Notes: generated by a model from the sequence alone, not told the origin. 64,000 nucleotides of DNA from Streptomyces sp. PH10-H1 (GCF_030063355.1 NZ_JASISZ010000005.1:145481-209480); one strand, 5' to 3'. Counted from the stretch's first letter, positions 41,877-49,884 are shown. Numbers and translations: made by a program.

Positions 41877-42620
41877 GTGGCCAAGAAGTCGACGAAGAGC
41901 GCCCCCGCTCGTGCGGGCGGGCAGAAGGCGGCCAAGGAGAGCGCCCGGGAGCGGGTGGCGGCGGCGCGGGCGGCCCAGGCGCGCAAGGAGCGACGGGCGC
42001 GGGTGGCGTTCATATCGGCGCTGAGTATCGTCGGTGTGGCTGCGGCCGGGGGCATCGTGTGGGCGGTGACGGCGCATGGCGGGTCGGGTGACGGCAAGGC
42101 GTCGGGGCCGTTGCCTGCGCCGGTGGCCTACGGCAGCTCGACCATGCTGCCGCCGTGGGCGGCCCCGGCGAATGCCTCGGCGGGGGCGAAGGCGGCCGGG
42201 CTGAAGGTGTCGGCGATGGAGGGGACCGTCAATCACTTCCATGCGCACCTGGATGTGATCGTGGACGGCAAGGCGGTGCCGGTGCCGGCGAACCTGGGGA
42301 TCGATCAGGCCGCGCAGGCCATGTCGGAGCTCCACACCCACGACGCGGCCGGGGTAGTGCACGTCGAGGCGCCGGCGCACCGTCGTTACATCCTTGGCCA
42401 GCTGTTCAATGAGTGGGGCGTGCGGCTGGACGCCCAGGGGATCGGTGGGCTGACGGCGGGAGGCGGCAAGACGCTGGCGGCGTATGTGGACGGCAAGCGC
42501 GTGGCCGGAGATCCGGCATCGATCGAGCTGACCGCGCATCGCGAAATCGCCCTTGTCTTCGGGGTTCCCGACAGCAAACTGAAGGTGCCATCCTCGTTCG
42601 ACTTCCCCCAAGGCGAGTAG
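41877..42620 (+). CDS. Membrane-anchored His-rich extracellular protein
   Basis: A 247-residue protein. The N-terminus is a highly charged Ala/Arg/Lys helix (residues 1-42), then one membrane helix (about 43-62, AFISALSIVGVAAAGGIVW) and an outside domain. The domain carries histidine-rich motifs VNHFHAHLDV and SELHTHDAAGVVHVEAP that could bind metal. The N-terminal arrangement resembles actinobacterial DsbA/thioredoxin-like anchors, but no CxxC is present. GTG at 41877 has GAGGAG upstream. It is preceded by a BlaI-type operator copy shared with the copper/thiol operon. Function unknown. Confidence 0.78.
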   Translation: MAKKSTKSAPARAGGQKAAKESARERVAAARAAQARKERRARVAFISALSIVGVAAAGGIVWAVTAHGGSGDGKASGPLPAPVAYGSSTMLPPWAAPANASAGAKAAGLKVSAMEGTVNHFHAHLDVIVDGKAVPVPANLGIDQAAQAMSELHTHDAAGVVHVEAPAHRRYILGQLFNEWGVRLDAQGIGGLTAGGGKTLAAYVDGKRVAGDPASIELTAHREIALVFGVPDSKLKVPSSFDFPQGE

Positions 42621-44534
42621 TCACCGCTCCTCCGCGCCTTCCGGGTAGACGAAGGTGCGCGTGATCAGGTGGTTGGGGGCGGCCAGGGTCTCATGGAGGA
42701 TCCGGCCGTCCCGCTCCAGAGTGAGGGCGAGCTGGAGGTGTTCGGCGGGGTAGGCGAGGGCGATCAGCCGCCGGCCGCCCTCGTCGGGCAGGCGGGTGGT
42801 GACGGGGGCGGTGCCGCTGCCGTACGGCTCGGAGGCGAGGAAGTCGTTGCCGCTCACCGGCAGCGCCATCGGGTTGCCGAGGCCGGACGCGGTGTTGCTG
42901 GTGACCAGTTCGTGCAGCGTGAAGTGGGGGACGGCCTTCATCGCGGCGACGGCCTCGCGCAACAGGGCGGCGTCCGGCTGGGGCGGCCAGTCCACGGCGA
43001 GTCCGGCGCGGCCGCCCTGCCACGGCCCGGCTGAGGCGGTGAGGGTGAGGTGGCTGGTGCCGTCGTGCCAGGCGACGGGCGTGTAGAAGCAGCCGGTGCC
43101 GCAGCCGCGCAGCTTCACGGGCCGGGTGGTGCCGCGTGGATCGGCGAGCGTCAGGCCCAGGGCGTACGACGGGGAAGCGGTGTCGCCGACTTGGGGTGTG
43201 GACAGGTCGATGACGAGCTGTCCGGCGCTCGCGCGGGCGCTGATACCGATCTCCCCCGCCCGGGTGCCGACCGGGACGAGCGGGCCGTCGGCCGGGGGCG
43301 CGAAGGGCAGCGCCCGGTTCGCGCCGGCGGGGGCGGGCAGCACGGTGAGGGTGGCGGCCAGGGCCAATACACAGGCGAGGATGGCGGCCTCGGTACGGGC
43401 GAGCCGTTGCGCGGATCGGCCGGTGCGTGCGCGGAGCCGGCGGCGGGCGAGCACGGCCAGGCCGCTCACCGCGGCGACCAGAGCGATCTTGACGAGCAGC
43501 ACCTGCCCGTAGCCCGTAGTGGCGAAGTCGCCGAACGGGACGAGCAACAGTGCCGAGACCAGCCCGCTGATGATGACGGCGGCGAACAGCCAGGCCGCCA
43601 GCCGGGCGTAGGACAGCAGCACCGTGCGAGCGGGGGCGCCGCGCCACAGGGCAGCCGTGCGCAGCACATTGACCAGCGTTCCGGTCCACAGGACGGCGCC
43701 GGTGAGGTGGATAGCGGTCAGCAGCGCCCCGGCGAGGGGATGGTCGGCCTGCGGGTGGGCGCGCAGCGCCTCGGCGACGACCACACCGGTCAGCGGCAGG
43801 GCGGCCCAGGACTCACGCCGTAGGAACGTGGCGAGGGCGGCGAGAGCGAAGCCGGCCACCTCCGACAGCGCCAGCACCCCGGGGCGGGTTCCGAGGCTGG
43901 AGCCGTCGTGCGCGAGCAGCGCGGCCAGGCCGACGGCCGACGCGGATCCCACCAGCGCTGCGGCCGGTGCCCAGCGGCGCGGCCGTGCGCCGGGAGCGCC
44001 GGGCACCCGCGTGGCGAGGCGGCGCCCGGTCAACTCGCCCAGCAGCAGGGCCAGGGCGGCGAACAGCAGCCAGCGCAGGACGGCGGTGGGCGTGGCGTCC
44101 TTGGCCTGGGTGGCCTGCCCGGAGTTGAGGGCGACGGTGCGCGGGCCGACGGCGAACTGGTAGCTGCCCGCCATGATGTCGCCGTCGCGCGCGGTGACCT
44201 GCCATTCCACGGTCCGCACTCCGGCCGTGATGCCGCCGCGTACCGGGAGGGTGACGGTGCGGCCGTCGTTGCTCAACGAGGCGGAGCCGAGGTCGGCCGA
44301 CGGTTTCAGGCGCACGGTGGTGGCGCCGGAGAGGCTGACCGGCTGGTCGAAGACCAGGACCAGGGCACTGGGAGCGTCGGCCACCGTCGCGTCCGCCGCC
44401 GGGCCGGTGAACAGCAAGGTGGCGTGCGCGGAGGCCGGGGCAGCGGTGCCCAGCAGAACGGCGAGGACGAGCAGGGCGAGTACGGCGGCGTAGCGCGATG
44501 CTGAGCGCCGTTCGCCTGGTGCGGGGGGTGTCAC
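42621..44534 (-). CDS. Copper resistance protein, CopC-CopD fusion
   Basis: A 637-residue membrane protein. After the signal peptide the mature protein starts HATLLFTGP (residue 37), with the N-terminal His used for Cu(II) by CopC domains (about 37-130, including VFDQPVSLSG and TVEWQVTARDGDIMAGSY). A CopD-type eight-helix region follows (about 150-420) with AIHLTGAVLWTGTL. The last 200 residues form an extra extracellular domain with GCGTGCFYTPVAWHD. It would bind copper outside and move it inward or handle envelope copper. It is the last gene of a six-gene operon whose promoter carries a BlaI-type operator. The start overlaps the previous stop. Confidence 0.87.
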   Translation of the reverse strand: MTPPAPGERRSASRYAAVLALLVLAVLLGTAAPASAHATLLFTGPAADATVADAPSALVLVFDQPVSLSGATTVRLKPSADLGSASLSNDGRTVTLPVRGGITAGVRTVEWQVTARDGDIMAGSYQFAVGPRTVALNSGQATQAKDATPTAVLRWLLFAALALLLGELTGRRLATRVPGAPGARPRRWAPAAALVGSASAVGLAALLAHDGSSLGTRPGVLALSEVAGFALAALATFLRRESWAALPLTGVVVAEALRAHPQADHPLAGALLTAIHLTGAVLWTGTLVNVLRTAALWRGAPARTVLLSYARLAAWLFAAVIISGLVSALLLVPFGDFATTGYGQVLLVKIALVAAVSGLAVLARRRLRARTGRSAQRLARTEAAILACVLALAATLTVLPAPAGANRALPFAPPADGPLVPVGTRAGEIGISARASAGQLVIDLSTPQVGDTASPSYALGLTLADPRGTTRPVKLRGCGTGCFYTPVAWHDGTSHLTLTASAGPWQGGRAGLAVDWPPQPDAALLREAVAAMKAVPHFTLHELVTSNTASGLGNPMALPVSGNDFLASEPYGSGTAPVTTRLPDEGGRRLIALAYPAEHLQLALTLERDGRILHETLAAPNHLITRTFVYPEGAEER

Positions 44535-44767
44535 GAGCTAAGGGTCTCCGGTCGCTCATCCAGTACCGGCGGCGGGGCGGCCTGCTCGCGCAGTCGTCGT
44601 AGTTCCGCCGCGGTGTCCCGGATCTCGTCGTCGATGGACCGGGAGGGTGCCGCGCAGCAGTCCGCCGCAGGCGTGTGGGGCTGCCGCCGCGCGGGGCGTA
44701 CGCAGCACCACCAGGTGACGGCGGCGGCCAGTGCGGTCGCGGCGAGCGGGAAGAGGAGCCCGGTCAT
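44531..44767 (-). CDS. Small membrane protein with CC motifs
   Basis: 78 residues. One membrane helix (LLFPLAATALAAAVTWWCC) ends in a CC pair, a second CC follows in AADCCAAPS, and a charged coiled-coil-like tail ends the protein (IDDEIRDTAAELRRLREQ). ATG at 44767 overlaps the upstream stop and its own stop overlaps copCD, so it is translationally coupled. Paired cysteines near the membrane suggest metal or thiol handling. No family recognised. Confidence 0.72.
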   Translation of the reverse strand: MTGLLFPLAATALAAAVTWWCCVRPARRQPHTPAADCCAAPSRSIDDEIRDTAAELRRLREQAAPPPVLDERPETLSS

Positions 44768-44979
44768 GTGGCCGTTCCTTTGTGCAGGTCGGGGCGCGGG
44801 CTGTCCTGCTCGGCACGCAGGGCGTCGACTTCCTTGCGCAGCCGGGTCAGCTCCTGTTCCTGGGCGGCCGTCGGGGTGACGGGTGCGTCGCCGCGCTTGG
44901 TGCGCATCAGGAACCACATCACGACTCCCATCCCTATCGGGCACATGAGAGTCGGCAGGAGGTAGAGCAACTTGTCCAT
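44764..44979 (-). CDS. Small membrane protein
   Basis: 71 residues. The membrane helix contains a Cys-Pro (TLMCPIGMGVVMWFLM), followed by a Thr/Pro linker and an acidic-basic coiled-coil segment (EQELTRLRKEVDALRAEQ). It resembles the small membrane proteins often found in copper operons. ATG at 44979 lies 29 bp after the glutaredoxin-like gene; the stop overlaps the next start. Confidence 0.72.
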   Translation of the reverse strand: MDKLLYLLPTLMCPIGMGVVMWFLMRTKRGDAPVTPTAAQEQELTRLRKEVDALRAEQDSPRPDLHKGTAT

Positions 44980-45008
44980 GGTCGGGCTCCTCGTCTCGTT
45001 CAGGGATT

Positions 45009-45266
45009 TCAGGGCTGAGGTATACGGGCCAGTTCGCGGCGCAGAGCGCGGGCGGAGAGCCGTCCGTGGGCGATGAGCCGGTCGCCGTGGAGCAGGCCGG
45101 GGGCGAACAACAGGCGGTGGCGAGCGGCGAGTTCACGGCCGGTGTCGGTATCCAGGCCGATCTCGGTCAGCTGCAGGGGGACGTCATCGACCACCTCGGC
45201 CAGCAGACGCCTGGCGCGGTCGCACCAGCCGCAATCGTTCTGGGTGAGCAGCGTGAGGGCGATCAT
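45009..45266 (-). CDS. Glutaredoxin-like protein
   Basis: 85 residues with a thioredoxin-fold redox motif CGWC near the N-terminus (LLTQNDCGWCDRARRLL) and no signal peptide, so it is cytoplasmic. The fold continues with ELAARHRLLFAPGLLHGDRL. The normal cis-Pro is replaced in the FAPGLL loop where family members have a TPG/CPG-like turn. It would exchange thiols/disulfides with mycothiol or the CcdA-type transporter. ATG at 45266 overlaps the tlpA-like stop (ATGA). Confidence 0.8.
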   Translation of the reverse strand: MIALTLLTQNDCGWCDRARRLLAEVVDDVPLQLTEIGLDTDTGRELAARHRLLFAPGLLHGDRLIAHGRLSARALRRELARIPQP

Positions 45267-45940
45267 CGGTGCGTCCCCGCGGCGAGATCGGCCAGCAGGC
45301 GGGCGACCGGGACGTACATGGTGTAGTCCGGGGCGCCGCCGTAGTCGGCACGCCAGCGGATGGTGCCATCGGGGCCGACAAGGACGAACGTGTGGCCGTC
45401 GCGGGAGGCGCCCATCATCCCGAAGTCGTTGGCGCGGTAGACCTTGGACACGGCCAGGTCGGGGTCGGACAGGACAGGCGTGGCCAGGTGCATGTCGCGG
45501 GTCTTGCGGGCGATGAGATCGGCCGGGTCGGTGGTGATCGAGACGATGTCGTCGATCCCGGCGGCCTTGACCTTGGCGGCGTCCTTCTCCAGGTCGGTGA
45601 GCTGGTCCCAGCAGGGCTGGCAGGTCAGGCCCTCCTGGAAATACAGGAGGGTGTTCTTGCCGCGCAGGTCAGCCAGTTGGAGCTGATGGCCGGTGCTGGA
45701 GGTGAGGGCGAATCCGGGGGCGGGGGTGCCGGGCCCGGGGCTGCCGACGTCGTACGCCCCCTGGCCGCCGGTACGCCCGCTGCTGGAGGTGGAGAACACC
45801 GCGTACAGCGCGGCGAGGGCGCCGACAGTGGCCAGCGCGATACCCGCCCGCCACCACAGGCGGTGCCGCGGGTCCGGCGCGGCGCCGGAGGATGGGCGCC
45901 GCACGGGCCGGCGTGGCGCTGTCTTACTCGTCGCTCTCAT
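45263..45940 (-). CDS. TlpA/peroxiredoxin-like membrane-anchored thiol protein
   Basis: 225 residues. A basic N-terminus and one membrane helix (about 31-49) anchor an extracellular AhpC/TSA-Redoxin domain. The active site is CQPC in LTCQPCWDQLTDLEK; FVLVGPDGTIRWRADYGGAP is typical of the C-terminal part. It would receive electrons from the CcdA-like protein encoded immediately upstream (2-bp gap) and reduce envelope thiols, for example to keep copper ligands reduced. The next gene overlaps its stop. Confidence 0.85.
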   Translation of the reverse strand: MRATSKTAPRRPVRRPSSGAAPDPRHRLWWRAGIALATVGALAALYAVFSTSSSGRTGGQGAYDVGSPGPGTPAPGFALTSSTGHQLQLADLRGKNTLLYFQEGLTCQPCWDQLTDLEKDAAKVKAAGIDDIVSITTDPADLIARKTRDMHLATPVLSDPDLAVSKVYRANDFGMMGASRDGHTFVLVGPDGTIRWRADYGGAPDYTMYVPVARLLADLAAGTHR

Positions 45941-45942
45941 GG

Positions 45943-46893
45943 CTAGGCGTCCTTTCCGGCGGGGGATGCCGGTACGGGGTGGGGGTCGGCTCGCGGTGAC
46001 TCGCAGCAGGGCGGTGGTGTCGTGGGGGTGGCCGCACGGTCACGGCCGAGATGGTGGGCCGCCTGCCGGGCGAGGCAACCGACGGCAGAGGCCAGGAGGA
46101 TCGCGAATACCCAGCCGGGCAGCCAGGCCAGCGCGCTGGTCGTCAGCGAGGCGGCATGTTGCAGGTCGGCGGCCAGCCGCAGCCGCCATCCGCCCGAGGC
46201 CATGTCCGGGCCGCGTACGGCCTGGAACGTGGTCAGTGCGCCCATGGCCAGGAGCAGGACGCCGGAGGCGGCCGTGCCCAGGGGTATCGCGCGGCGCCAC
46301 CGGCCCAGTCGCCACGTCACCTGGCGGCCGTGCAGCAGCCGGGTCGCACCCCAGTCCCTGCGGTCCCACACCAGGGCGAGCAGGCACAGCGGGGCGACCA
46401 TCCCGGCGACGTACGCCAGCGAGACCGCCAGCGCGGCGGGGAACGAGGCCGCCGCCCCCGACAGCACCGCCACGCCGGCCAGGACCGGCGCGCAGCAGGA
46501 GCTGGCCGCGCCGGAGAACAGTCCCAGCCCGTACACCGAACCGAAGCCGTGCCCGCCGGGCGCGCGTCCAGCGGGCAGGGGCAGCTGCGGCTTCCAGCCG
46601 GCCAGCACCGCCGCCCCGCCCACCAGCATCGCGGCCCCGCCGAGGGAGAAGACGAGCAGGTGATGGCCGGAGACCAGCGCGGTCAGCGCGCTCGCGCCGA
46701 GCCCGATCGGCACGATCGCGGTGGCGACCCCGGCGGCGAAGACCAGCGTGGCGGCCAGGATCCCGGTACGGCGGCGGAAGCCTGCGGCCAGATACGCGGG
46801 CAGCATCACCGACACGCAGCACGGAGCGAGCAGCGCCACCATTCCGCCGAGAAACGACGCCAACAGTGTCGTGCCGAACAGTAGATCCCTCAT
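45943..46893 (-). CDS. CcdA-like transmembrane electron transporter
   Basis: A 316-residue DsbD/CcdA-family membrane protein. The redox cysteines are in LAPCCVSVMLPAYLA (helix 1) and SGAASSCCAPVLAG (helix 4), each as a CC pair. Six to eight membrane segments follow, and a Cys/Pro-rich cytoplasmic tail (PPPCCESPRADPHP) ends the protein. It would carry reducing equivalents across the membrane to the TlpA-like protein. It is the first gene of the operon, and GAGGGAG precedes ATG 46893. A BlaI-type operator lies 27 bp upstream. Confidence 0.86.
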   Translation of the reverse strand: MRDLLFGTTLLASFLGGMVALLAPCCVSVMLPAYLAAGFRRRTGILAATLVFAAGVATAIVPIGLGASALTALVSGHHLLVFSLGGAAMLVGGAAVLAGWKPQLPLPAGRAPGGHGFGSVYGLGLFSGAASSCCAPVLAGVAVLSGAAASFPAALAVSLAYVAGMVAPLCLLALVWDRRDWGATRLLHGRQVTWRLGRWRRAIPLGTAASGVLLLAMGALTTFQAVRGPDMASGGWRLRLAADLQHAASLTTSALAWLPGWVFAILLASAVGCLARQAAHHLGRDRAATPTTPPPCCESPRADPHPVPASPAGKDA

Positions 46894-46919
46894 CCGGCTC
46901 CCTCAGTCCTACTAACTAA

Positions 46920-46940
46920 TTACCTAAGGAATATAGGAGC
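46920..46940. promoter_or_regulatory. BlaI-type operator copy 2
   Basis: A 21-bp element starting TTACCTAAGGA and ending ATAGGAGC. It matches copy 3 in 17 of 21 positions by eye. A further TACTAACTAATTA stretch abuts it on the left and may be an additional half-site or the -10 region of the ccdA operon. Confidence 0.6.
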
Positions 46941-46976
46941 AAGGGAATGACGGGACGCAATGGGGTCAGTTGCCGG

Positions 46977-47966
46977 TCAGCGCATCACGGTCCCGGCTGC
47001 CATCGGGGTGGCGTCCGGGCAGTAATTCATCTGCATGGCGGCGGCAGCCGGTCCGCCGAGTACCAGCACCGGTAGGGCGATCGCCACGGCGACCGCCAGT
47101 GATCCGGCGGTGGCCCGCGCCCGACCGAGCGGGCGGTGCGGTTCGATCAGGCGATGCACCCGCCGGGCGGCGGTGCTGCCACCGGCGGCCAGGGCGGCCG
47201 CCGGGACCGGATACGGGGAGCCGCTGGCGGCGACGGCCAGTAGCGCGGCGGCCGTGGTCAGCCGTCCGGCCCGCGCGGCGGCGACATCGTCGGCGCGCAT
47301 CTCGACCAGCCGGGCCACCTCTGCCTCGGCGTTGCAGAACAGCGGCACCCGGGGGAAGGCCCGCGCCAGCGCACCGGCCCAGGCCAGCACCGCATCGTGG
47401 CGCTCGGCCAGATGCGCGCGCTCGTGCGCGAGGACCGCCTCGACCTGCGCGTCATCCAGGGCACGCAGAGCTCCGGTGGTGATCACGGTGCGGCGATGGC
47501 GGCCCGGCAGGCAGTACACCAACGGCTCGTCATGGTCCAGCACCACCAAACCGCGCCCCGCATCGGGGCGGCCCACCAGATCCAGCACCTCACGGTGCTG
47601 CGTCCGCTCCCGCGCCACCCGCAGGACGGCGGCGCCCAGACAGTAGGCGGTCCGTCCGAGGACGGCCAGCGCGAGGACCGCCCCGGCGGCGCCCGCCGCC
47701 GCTCCGCCCGGCGAGGCGTACTGCGCGCGCAGCGCCATCACGCAGGCGTGCAGCAGGCCGGCGAGGTCGGCACTGATCCGCACCGTCGGCACCACGAGAG
47801 CCAGACCCGCCATGACGGCGGAGGACAGCGCCGCCACCCCCAGGACCTGCCAGGCCGCGATGCCCAGCCGCGGCGCCCGCTCGGCCCAGCGCGCCGAACG
47901 CAGCAACCGCGGAGCGAGCGTGCACAGCAGCGCCACGTAGCCGAACAGCACCGCCGCGATGATCAC
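46977..47966 (-). CDS. M56 family membrane metallopeptidase (BlaR1-like)
   Basis: A 329-residue membrane protease. Three or four N-terminal helices precede a cytoplasmic zinc-protease domain with HExxH in VLAHERAHLAERHDAV and the third ligand region EVARLVEMRADDVAA. The C-terminus after a final helix ends in a short outside tail containing AAMQMNYCPDA. There is no penicillin-binding sensor domain, so it is not a beta-lactam receptor. It would cleave the partner repressor after sensing a signal, perhaps copper or thiol stress. The start overlaps the BlaI gene stop. Confidence 0.88.
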   Translation of the reverse strand: MIIAAVLFGYVALLCTLAPRLLRSARWAERAPRLGIAAWQVLGVAALSSAVMAGLALVVPTVRISADLAGLLHACVMALRAQYASPGGAAAGAAGAVLALAVLGRTAYCLGAAVLRVARERTQHREVLDLVGRPDAGRGLVVLDHDEPLVYCLPGRHRRTVITTGALRALDDAQVEAVLAHERAHLAERHDAVLAWAGALARAFPRVPLFCNAEAEVARLVEMRADDVAAARAGRLTTAAALLAVAASGSPYPVPAAALAAGGSTAARRVHRLIEPHRPLGRARATAGSLAVAVAIALPVLVLGGPAAAAMQMNYCPDATPMAAGTVMR

Positions 47967-48334
47967 GAGGTCCGCTCACGCTTCTGCGCGGCACGCAGCA
48001 AACGCGCCAACTCCTCGGCCTCGCCGGGATGCATGTCCTCCACGAAGCGGGCCAGCGTCGCGGTCCGGTCCCCGGCGACGGCCATCGCCTCACCCATCAG
48101 GCCGGCCACGTAACTCTCCCGGCTGGCGGTCGCGCCGTAGCGAAACGCCCGCCCCTCCGGCTCCTTGGACAGCCAGCCCTTGCGGTACAGGATCTCGGTC
48201 ACCGTGTGCACCGTGTTGTACGCCGGGACCGGGTCGCGTTCCAGGCGCTCCAGCACCTCGCGTACACGCAGCGGCTTGCCCGCCTCCCAGACCGCATCCA
48301 TGATCGCGGCCTCCAGGTCTCCGAACTGCGGCAT
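47963..48334 (-). CDS. BlaI/MecI/CopY family repressor
   Basis: A 123-residue winged-helix repressor: FGDLEAAIMDAVWEAGKPLR, then VREVLERL and YNTVHTVTEILYRKGWLSKE, the standard BlaI DNA-binding domain. The C-terminal half is a dimerisation helix and lacks the CxC metal site of CopY. ATG at 48334 has GAGGG upstream and gives the normal N-terminus MPQFGDLE. The M56 protease gene overlaps its stop. Its operators are probably the 21-bp elements at 41810, 46920 and 48427, the last lying about 95 bp upstream of its own start. Confidence 0.9.
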   Translation of the reverse strand: MPQFGDLEAAIMDAVWEAGKPLRVREVLERLERDPVPAYNTVHTVTEILYRKGWLSKEPEGRAFRYGATASRESYVAGLMGEAMAVAGDRTATLARFVEDMHPGEAEELARLLRAAQKRERTS

Positions 48335-48426
48335 GCGCCCTCGCCCTTCTGTCACACCTGGGAACGTACCCGGCAAGCCTAAGCCACCTAGGAGTCACAC
48401 GCAGCGTCACCCATTCGGAGCTCTCA

Positions 48427-48458
48427 TCACCTATTTTCCTTAGGTGATTAGGTAATAT
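48427..48458. promoter_or_regulatory. BlaI-type operator copy 3 with extra half-site
   Basis: TCACCTA (48427-48433) and TAGGTGA (48441-48447) are perfect 7-bp arms around a 7-nt spacer. TTAGGTAATA (48449-48458) adds a third half-site. The element lies between the divergent blaI and the Cys-rich protein gene and is the most symmetrical copy in the window. Confidence 0.7.
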
Positions 48459-48511
48459 GCTGTTGCGGCGAGCGCCGCGATCTCTGCCACCGAATCAGAA
48501 GAAGGTGCCTC

Positions 48512-48802
48512 ATGCGCCAACGTATCCTCGCCCGCGCCGGCGTTCTCGCCGGAACCGCCCTCGCGGCCACCGTCGCAATCGGCGGCCTCACTCAGGCCCA
48601 GGCGGCGTCCGCGCCGGCCGCGCCCGCCCTGCAACTCCGCCAGGCGCCCCACGCGCACGCCACTCCCTGCCTCTGCTGTCCGACGTGCGGGGAGTGTTGC
48701 GATCAAGGCTGCGATGCGACCTGCTGCGTCGGCTGCCAGGCCGTGCCGAACCGGCACACGCCGATGGACGACTGCTGCGACGGGTGCTGCGGGGGCGCGT
48801 AG
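48512..48802 (+). CDS. Secreted cysteine-rich, metallothionein-like protein
   Basis: 96 residues. A signal peptide ends near TQAQAASA (about residue 32). The mature part, about 64 residues, has 14 cysteines clustered as PCLCCPTC, GECC, QGC, ATCC, VGC, DDCC and DGCC, and histidines at HAHATP and RHTP. Such density is known for metallothioneins, but those are cytoplasmic; this one should be exported. ATG at 48512 is preceded by GAAGG. It is transcribed divergently from blaI-M56 across the best BlaI operator, so it is probably an induced output of that system. I recognise no named family. Confidence 0.8.
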   Translation: MRQRILARAGVLAGTALAATVAIGGLTQAQAASAPAAPALQLRQAPHAHATPCLCCPTCGECCDQGCDATCCVGCQAVPNRHTPMDDCCDGCCGGA

Positions 48803-48823
48803 CGTGGCGGCCCCCGCCCGCCG

Positions 48824-48960
48824 TCACCGCTGCCGGGCGGACGGCGGGCGGGCGGTCCCGGTGATCGACGGTGACGCGGGGCTGGCCCGGCCGTTGATGA
48901 GGAAGTCGAAGCGACGCACCCGCTCGATGGTGAACCCGACCTGCTCGATGTCGCGTTCGG
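48824..48960 (-). pseudogene. SAM-dependent methyltransferase, C-terminal remnant
   Basis: The minus-strand frame reads DIEQVGFTIERVRRFDFLI then NGRASPASPSITGTARPPS. This matches the last 45 residues of class I methyltransferases common in Streptomyces. The catalytic part is absent. Confidence 0.55.
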
Positions 48961-49029
48961 TGTCCCGGGTGCGCGACTCCTCGGGCCGGTCCCGATCCGC
49001 GCGTACGCGCTGTGCATCATCGCCGGGAT

Positions 49030-49235
49030 CTTCGCCGCAGCGGATGTACTGCCCGTAGGTCGAGAACGTGGCGAACCCGCCCCGCGAGGGCCAGAGCGAG
49101 CAGGGCGCTGCCCAGCCGCGCCTTCAGTTCGTTGGCGTCGTTACCACGCCGCCCGAACAGGCTGCTGGTGTAGTCGGGAGTGAGCGTCCGGCCCAAGGCA
49201 TACAACGCGACCGCAACCGCGACCGGCAACAGCAC
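49030..49235 (-). pseudogene. DUF6529-like membrane protein, N-terminal remnant
   Basis: The frame reads LPVAVAVALYALGRTLTPDY, then SLFGRRGNDANELKARLGSA and ALLALALAG before similarity is lost. This resembles the first helix and following region of DUF6529 membrane proteins. No clear start codon context or downstream domain remains. Confidence 0.45.
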
Positions 49236-49356
49236 GCCGGCGCCATGGCAAGGGGACGAGGCGACCGGCGTGAGGCACGTCAGCGCGGCGCGTCACGGTG
49301 TCCTCCTCGGGCCGGCCGCACGGTGGGGGATCACGGGGTCGGTGTGGAAGCGTTCG

Positions 49357-49884
49357 TCAGCCGCCTTCGACCTTGTCTCCGGATGCGTTGAGGACGTACC
49401 ACTTCGCACCGAACTGGTTGAGCTCCTGGCCCGTGGTGTCGCCGGGCTTGGCGTCGCCCAAGTAGTAGTAGAGCGGATGGGATTTGTAGGTGACCTCGGT
49501 CGTGCCATCGGTCCGCTTGGTCGTGCCCAGCAGGTCGGCCTTGGCGTCTTTGCCGGCCTTCGGCGCACCGGAGCTGATCAACGGCGGCCACGCAGTCACA
49601 CAGGCGGCCTCGCAGGTCGACGTCGTCGACTTGTCGGCCTCGAAGAGGTAAAGCGTCCGGCCTTGCCCGTCGACCAGGATCGGGCCGTGTTTGCTGGACG
49701 CGACGCCGACGGTGGCCGCGGCGCCGGACGCGGCAGTGCTGGGTGTGGCAGTGCTGGACGTGGCAGTGCTGGACGTGGCCGGAGCCGGAGTCGACTTCTT
49801 GCTGCTACTCGAACAACCGCTGAGGACGATGGCGAGCAGGGCGACAGCGACTGCCCCGGTCGTCGCCAGTCGGGCGTGCTTCAT
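49357..49884 (-). CDS. Secreted lipoprotein with COG4315-type repeats
   Basis: A 175-residue lipoprotein. The lipobox LSGC (residues 21-24) is followed by a Ser/Thr/Ala-rich linker encoded by near-identical 15-bp repeats (about 49733-49785). The domain has GRTLYLFEADKSTTSTC, ACVTAWPPLISSGAP, and YKSHPLYYYLGDAKPGDTTG, the paired repeat pattern of COG4315/DUF lipoproteins. The two cysteines probably form a disulfide. ATG at 49884. Function unknown; homologues are often near redox or extracellular electron genes. Confidence 0.88.
   Translation of the reverse strand: MKHARLATTGAVAVALLAIVLSGCSSSSKKSTPAPATSSTATSSTATPSTAASGAAATVGVASSKHGPILVDGQGRTLYLFEADKSTTSTCEAACVTAWPPLISSGAPKAGKDAKADLLGTTKRTDGTTEVTYKSHPLYYYLGDAKPGDTTGQELNQFGAKWYVLNASGDKVEGG

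Larger units (their letters stand above)
48803..49356. other. Remnant-rich stretch
   Basis: Contains the tail of a methyltransferase (48824-48960, minus) and a DUF6529-like N-terminus (49030-49235, minus), annotated separately. No intact gene is supported. Confidence 0.5.

Noticed and set aside
46977..48334. A beta-lactam resistance operon
   Set aside because: The BlaI-M56 pair lacks a penicillin-binding sensor domain and no beta-lactamase is nearby; the neighbours are copper and thiol genes.
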